A program made the position numbers and the translations under genes. Below the pieces are notes generated by a model that worked only from the letters and a program-made list of their open reading frames with translations, was not told where the DNA came from and did no database searches. This document shows positions 61,762 to 64,000 of a stretch of DNA of 64,000 bases, piece after piece. The stretch lies in assembly GCA_015207195.1 (NCBI GenBank), contig JADEXJ010000005.1, forward strand, positions 1-64,000, written 5' to 3'. The DNA comes from Pleurocapsales cyanobacterium LEGE 10410. Lineage in GTDB: Bacteria > Cyanobacteriota > Cyanobacteriia > Cyanobacteriales > Xenococcaceae. Position 1 is the first letter of the stretch. The number at the start of each line of letters is the position of its first letter.

Positions 61762-62997
61762 ATGAATAAGAGTGAAAATGTAGTTGAGACCAGTGAAAAA
61801 ACCAGCTCACAATACGGGTTGGCGATCGCTAAAAAATTAATTAAGGCGATCGAACAAGACAATCAAATCAAAAGCTCTAGCTCTCTAAGTTTCAAAGCTT
61901 TGAAAGACAGTTTGCCTGAAATTTGCCAGACCATTGTAGAGATGGTTATGTTGTCCCCTACCCCAGAGATCGGCAAAGACAACCTAACCTTGTTTGCTAC
62001 TGAAGAAAATGCTCAAGGCAGCAAACACGGATATGTTCGTTCGCTCCAGGATTTTGAACCAGAAGAGCTAGTGAGAGAATTTTTTCTCTTAAAGAAAGTC
62101 TTGATTGCTGAGTTGCAGCCACAGCTAGAGACATATGCTCCACAAAAAATAATAGAAAAGATAGCTTTGATTGATTCGGTGATTAATCGAATTATGGAAA
62201 ATAGTTTTCAAAGCTATGCGGATGTTAGGCAACGCCAGCAAGAGAAGCTACGTCAGCAAATATTTCTTACTAATCAGGAATTAACCCGTCTCATTGCCGA
62301 CAATCAGGAAAGTCTGGCATATTTGGTTCATGAAATAAAAAATCCTCTCACCTCAATCATTGGCTATTCCGATTTGTTTATTCGACAGCAGCAAGATGAT
62401 TCAATTGATAACCTGAGGCACATCCACCAGGTTTTGCAGCAAGGTCGTAAAGTTCTGCGGTTAGTTAATGATACTACCGAGATGTCTTCTTATAAGCAAG
62501 GCAATTTTCAATTACGAGTACGACCAATAAATATCTGCACTTTAATTGAAAACATTACTATAGGTTTGAAATCTTCAATTGAAGCTAAGAAGCTGAAGTT
62601 AATCGCTAGTTGCCACCCCAAAAAGTTAATCATCAAATCCGATTCTTTGCGTTTACAGCAGATTATTACCAATTTATTGATCAACGCCATTCGCTACACT
62701 CCCAAAGGTCAAATCGAGTTAACTTGTAATCAAACTGCTGAGGAATCGTTAGAGATTAAGGTTGCAGATACGGGGATTGGGATCTCTGAATCTGAACAAG
62801 AACGTATTTTTGAACCATACTTTCGTTGTCAAAAGTCTAAACACCAATTTAATAACGAAGGGGTTGGTCTGGGTTTGGCTATTGTTTCGCAGCTAGTAAC
62901 TGCTTTGCAAGGAAAAATTGAGCTGTCTTCAACCATAGATGTTGGCTCGGTTTTTATCGTTACCATACCTCTTATATCAGGTTCGGATGAACAGTAA
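61762..62997 (+). CDS. Soluble histidine kinase with RsbRD-like N-terminal domain
   Basis: A 411-residue kinase without membrane segments. Residues about 18-150 match the pattern of the RsbRD N-terminal domain (HGYVRSLQDFEPEELVREFFLLKKVLI). HisKA with His190 (LVHEIKNPLTSIIGYS) and HATPase_c (TGIGISESEQERIFEPYF, GVGLGLAIVSQL) follow. RsbR-type domains occur in stressosome and general-stress signalling, so the place right after a sigma factor is suggestive. The response regulator is not adjacent. Confidence 0.88.
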   Translation: MNKSENVVETSEKTSSQYGLAIAKKLIKAIEQDNQIKSSSSLSFKALKDSLPEICQTIVEMVMLSPTPEIGKDNLTLFATEENAQGSKHGYVRSLQDFEPEELVREFFLLKKVLIAELQPQLETYAPQKIIEKIALIDSVINRIMENSFQSYADVRQRQQEKLRQQIFLTNQELTRLIADNQESLAYLVHEIKNPLTSIIGYSDLFIRQQQDDSIDNLRHIHQVLQQGRKVLRLVNDTTEMSSYKQGNFQLRVRPINICTLIENITIGLKSSIEAKKLKLIASCHPKKLIIKSDSLRLQQIITNLLINAIRYTPKGQIELTCNQTAEESLEIKVADTGIGISESEQERIFEPYFRCQKSKHQFNNEGVGLGLAIVSQLVTALQGKIELSSTIDVGSVFIVTIPLISGSDEQ

Positions 62998-63031
62998 AAA
63001 CGAAGGTATGAAGTAGCACTATAGTTCTTGC

Positions 63032-63574
63032 CTATTGATTCTCTGCGCCAACAGCAATTAAATGTTGACGTACTAATTGCTCAAACTGATATAGATAGGC
63101 GACACATACCAAACGAATCAACATCAAAGGTGTAAAAAAATTATTCATTCCCTGCCACCAAGCAGCCATTTCAGAAAAATAATGATTAGGGGAGAATATG
63201 ATGATGCCAATTGCAGTACTAATAATCATAGTTAAGGCGATCGCCAGCCAACCATACAACCCTTCCCACCAACTCATTAAACCAGGAAACCAAAACTTGC
63301 GTAGGGACATTTCTGGAGTTTGAATGTCAGGGGCAAACAAATCCAGACAGATATGTAATAAATTGTGGGCGATCGCAATGACGACTATAGGCGATAAAAT
63401 AACCGCTAAATAAAGCAGAATATAGCTTTGATATGATAGCGAACTAAATACGTCATAATCAATACGCTCTAAAATCTCTTTGAGTACAAATTTCATTCCT
63501 CGTACTAGTAATAAGAGTAGAATTGCGCTCATCCAAGCATTAAAACTAGGTATCCAGGGTGGCAGGTTTTTCAT
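63032..63574 (-). CDS. Integral membrane protein of unknown function
   Basis: A 180-residue protein with about four membrane helices (about 13-30, 50-75, 108-130, 146-165) and Trp-rich loops. No family recognised. It converges on the kinase gene with 34 nt between the stops. Confidence 0.65.
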   Translation of the reverse strand: MKNLPPWIPSFNAWMSAILLLLLVRGMKFVLKEILERIDYDVFSSLSYQSYILLYLAVILSPIVVIAIAHNLLHICLDLFAPDIQTPEMSLRKFWFPGLMSWWEGLYGWLAIALTMIISTAIGIIIFSPNHYFSEMAAWWQGMNNFFTPLMLIRLVCVAYLYQFEQLVRQHLIAVGAENQ

Positions 63575-63819
63575 TTTTGTTTATTTCAGCAAATAATTAT
63601 TATTACAAGTTAATTACTTAGCTGAAAAACAGGTGCGATCCTACTCACACTACAAGTAGATTAGTTTGACAAGTTGCCAACTGGCTGTAGGCACTGCAAT
63701 CAAATACATTGTTTAGCTTAGGATAAAGAGTAAAGAAATAAAGGATTAATAAATTAAATTTCAGCCTTTAGCCTTCAGTCTTTAGTCTGGGTATTGAGTA
63801 ATTTAAGTATTTTGCCAAA

Positions 63820-64000
63820 TTATTGGGGGGTTTTCTGTAAGTCTGGTCGTTCTTCTGGTAGGATTGCACCTTCTACGGGACATACTTGTAAACATATACC
63901 ACAGTCGATGCAGGTAGCAAAGTCGATCCAATACCAGTCTAGCCCTTTAGTGTTTTTACCAGGACCATCGTGAATGCAGGCGACTGGACAAGCGTCAACG
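63820..64000 (-). CDS. Ferredoxin-like 4Fe-4S protein, C-terminal part (cut by window edge)
   Basis: The last 59 residues are inside the window: VDACPVACIH with two Cys of one cluster, then CIDCGICLQVCPVEGA with a full second 4Fe-4S motif, and a short tail ending in TAA 63822-63820. The pattern is that of a bacterial-type ferredoxin with two 4Fe-4S, or 3Fe-4S/4Fe-4S, clusters. The N-terminus lies beyond the window. Confidence 0.85.
   Translation of the reverse strand, partial: VDACPVACIHDGPGKNTKGLDWYWIDFATCIDCGICLQVCPVEGAILPEERPDLQKTPQ

Noticed and set aside
63670-63682. TGCCA-AC-TGGCT resembling the operator-like palindrome
   Set aside because: The spacer is two bases instead of three and the right half-site differs; it is not before a secreted-protein gene.
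1-64000. tRNA genes, rRNA genes and CRISPR arrays
   Set aside because: No cloverleaf with a GTTCGA-type T-loop, no rRNA core sequence and no regularly spaced repeats were found by eye.

Overview
The window comes from a cyanobacterium. The HIP1 octamer GCGATCGC and its shorter forms occur in almost every gene and spacer. The gene content is also cyanobacterial: an NblA/Ycf18 protein, a CrtO-type beta-carotene ketolase, a folate-biopterin transporter, HetC-like and HetP-like proteins, a DUF4278 protein and PEP-CTERM-like tails. The DNA is fairly AT-rich. I cannot name the genus. HetC/HetP-like genes do not by themselves prove a heterocyst former, because homologues occur in unicellular and baeocyte-forming lineages. 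I see no tRNA, rRNA, CRISPR array or prophage.

About 1.3-13 kb is the most distinctive part: an export island. One strand carries hlyD-like adaptor, hetP-like and hetC-like genes; the last encodes a cyclic-nucleotide-binding-like region fused to a C39 peptidase and an ABC exporter. Around them lie a SurA/parvulin-type peptidyl-prolyl isomerase and four candidate secreted proteins. These are a small peptide with a double-glycine leader, a much longer paralogue that starts exactly where the first would be cleaved, and two RTX (calcium-binding nonapeptide) proteins. All four candidate substrates, and none of the machinery genes, carry the same oriented palindrome (sense CTGCCA-N3-TGGCAAC) upstream. 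The HetP-like protein has a double-glycine-leader-like segment near its C-terminus.

13-30 kb holds housekeeping and signalling genes: a short-chain dehydrogenase (SDR), a small membrane protein, a cupin, an exported methyltransferase, the folate-biopterin transporter, a REC-GGDEF-EAL protein whose catalytic residues look degraded, crtO, a STAS protein, a dynamin-like GTPase and two divergent paralogous histidine kinases.

30-35 kb is a rearranged patch with a duplicated DUF4278 gene, the last codons of a lost acyl-CoA-dehydrogenase copy, a cupin with a sorting-signal-like tail, an acyl-CoA dehydrogenase/GNAT/GST gene set closed by a terminator, and a truncated vanadium haloperoxidase. 35-64 kb is rich in membrane-stress and osmotic-stress functions: three MscS channels, two DUF2294 genes each next to a lone receiver protein, an NblA-like protein, an M48 protease, small hydrophilic or exported proteins, PRC-barrel/DUF2382, an HPF-cold-shock fusion, a baeRF3 protein, a group 2 sigma factor followed by a kinase with an RsbRD-like N-terminus, and a truncated ferredoxin at the right edge. 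A 171-bp non-autonomous transposon (MITE) with perfect 14-bp terminal inverted repeats and a 9-bp target duplication sits at 46.5 kb, between a gene and its probable terminator.
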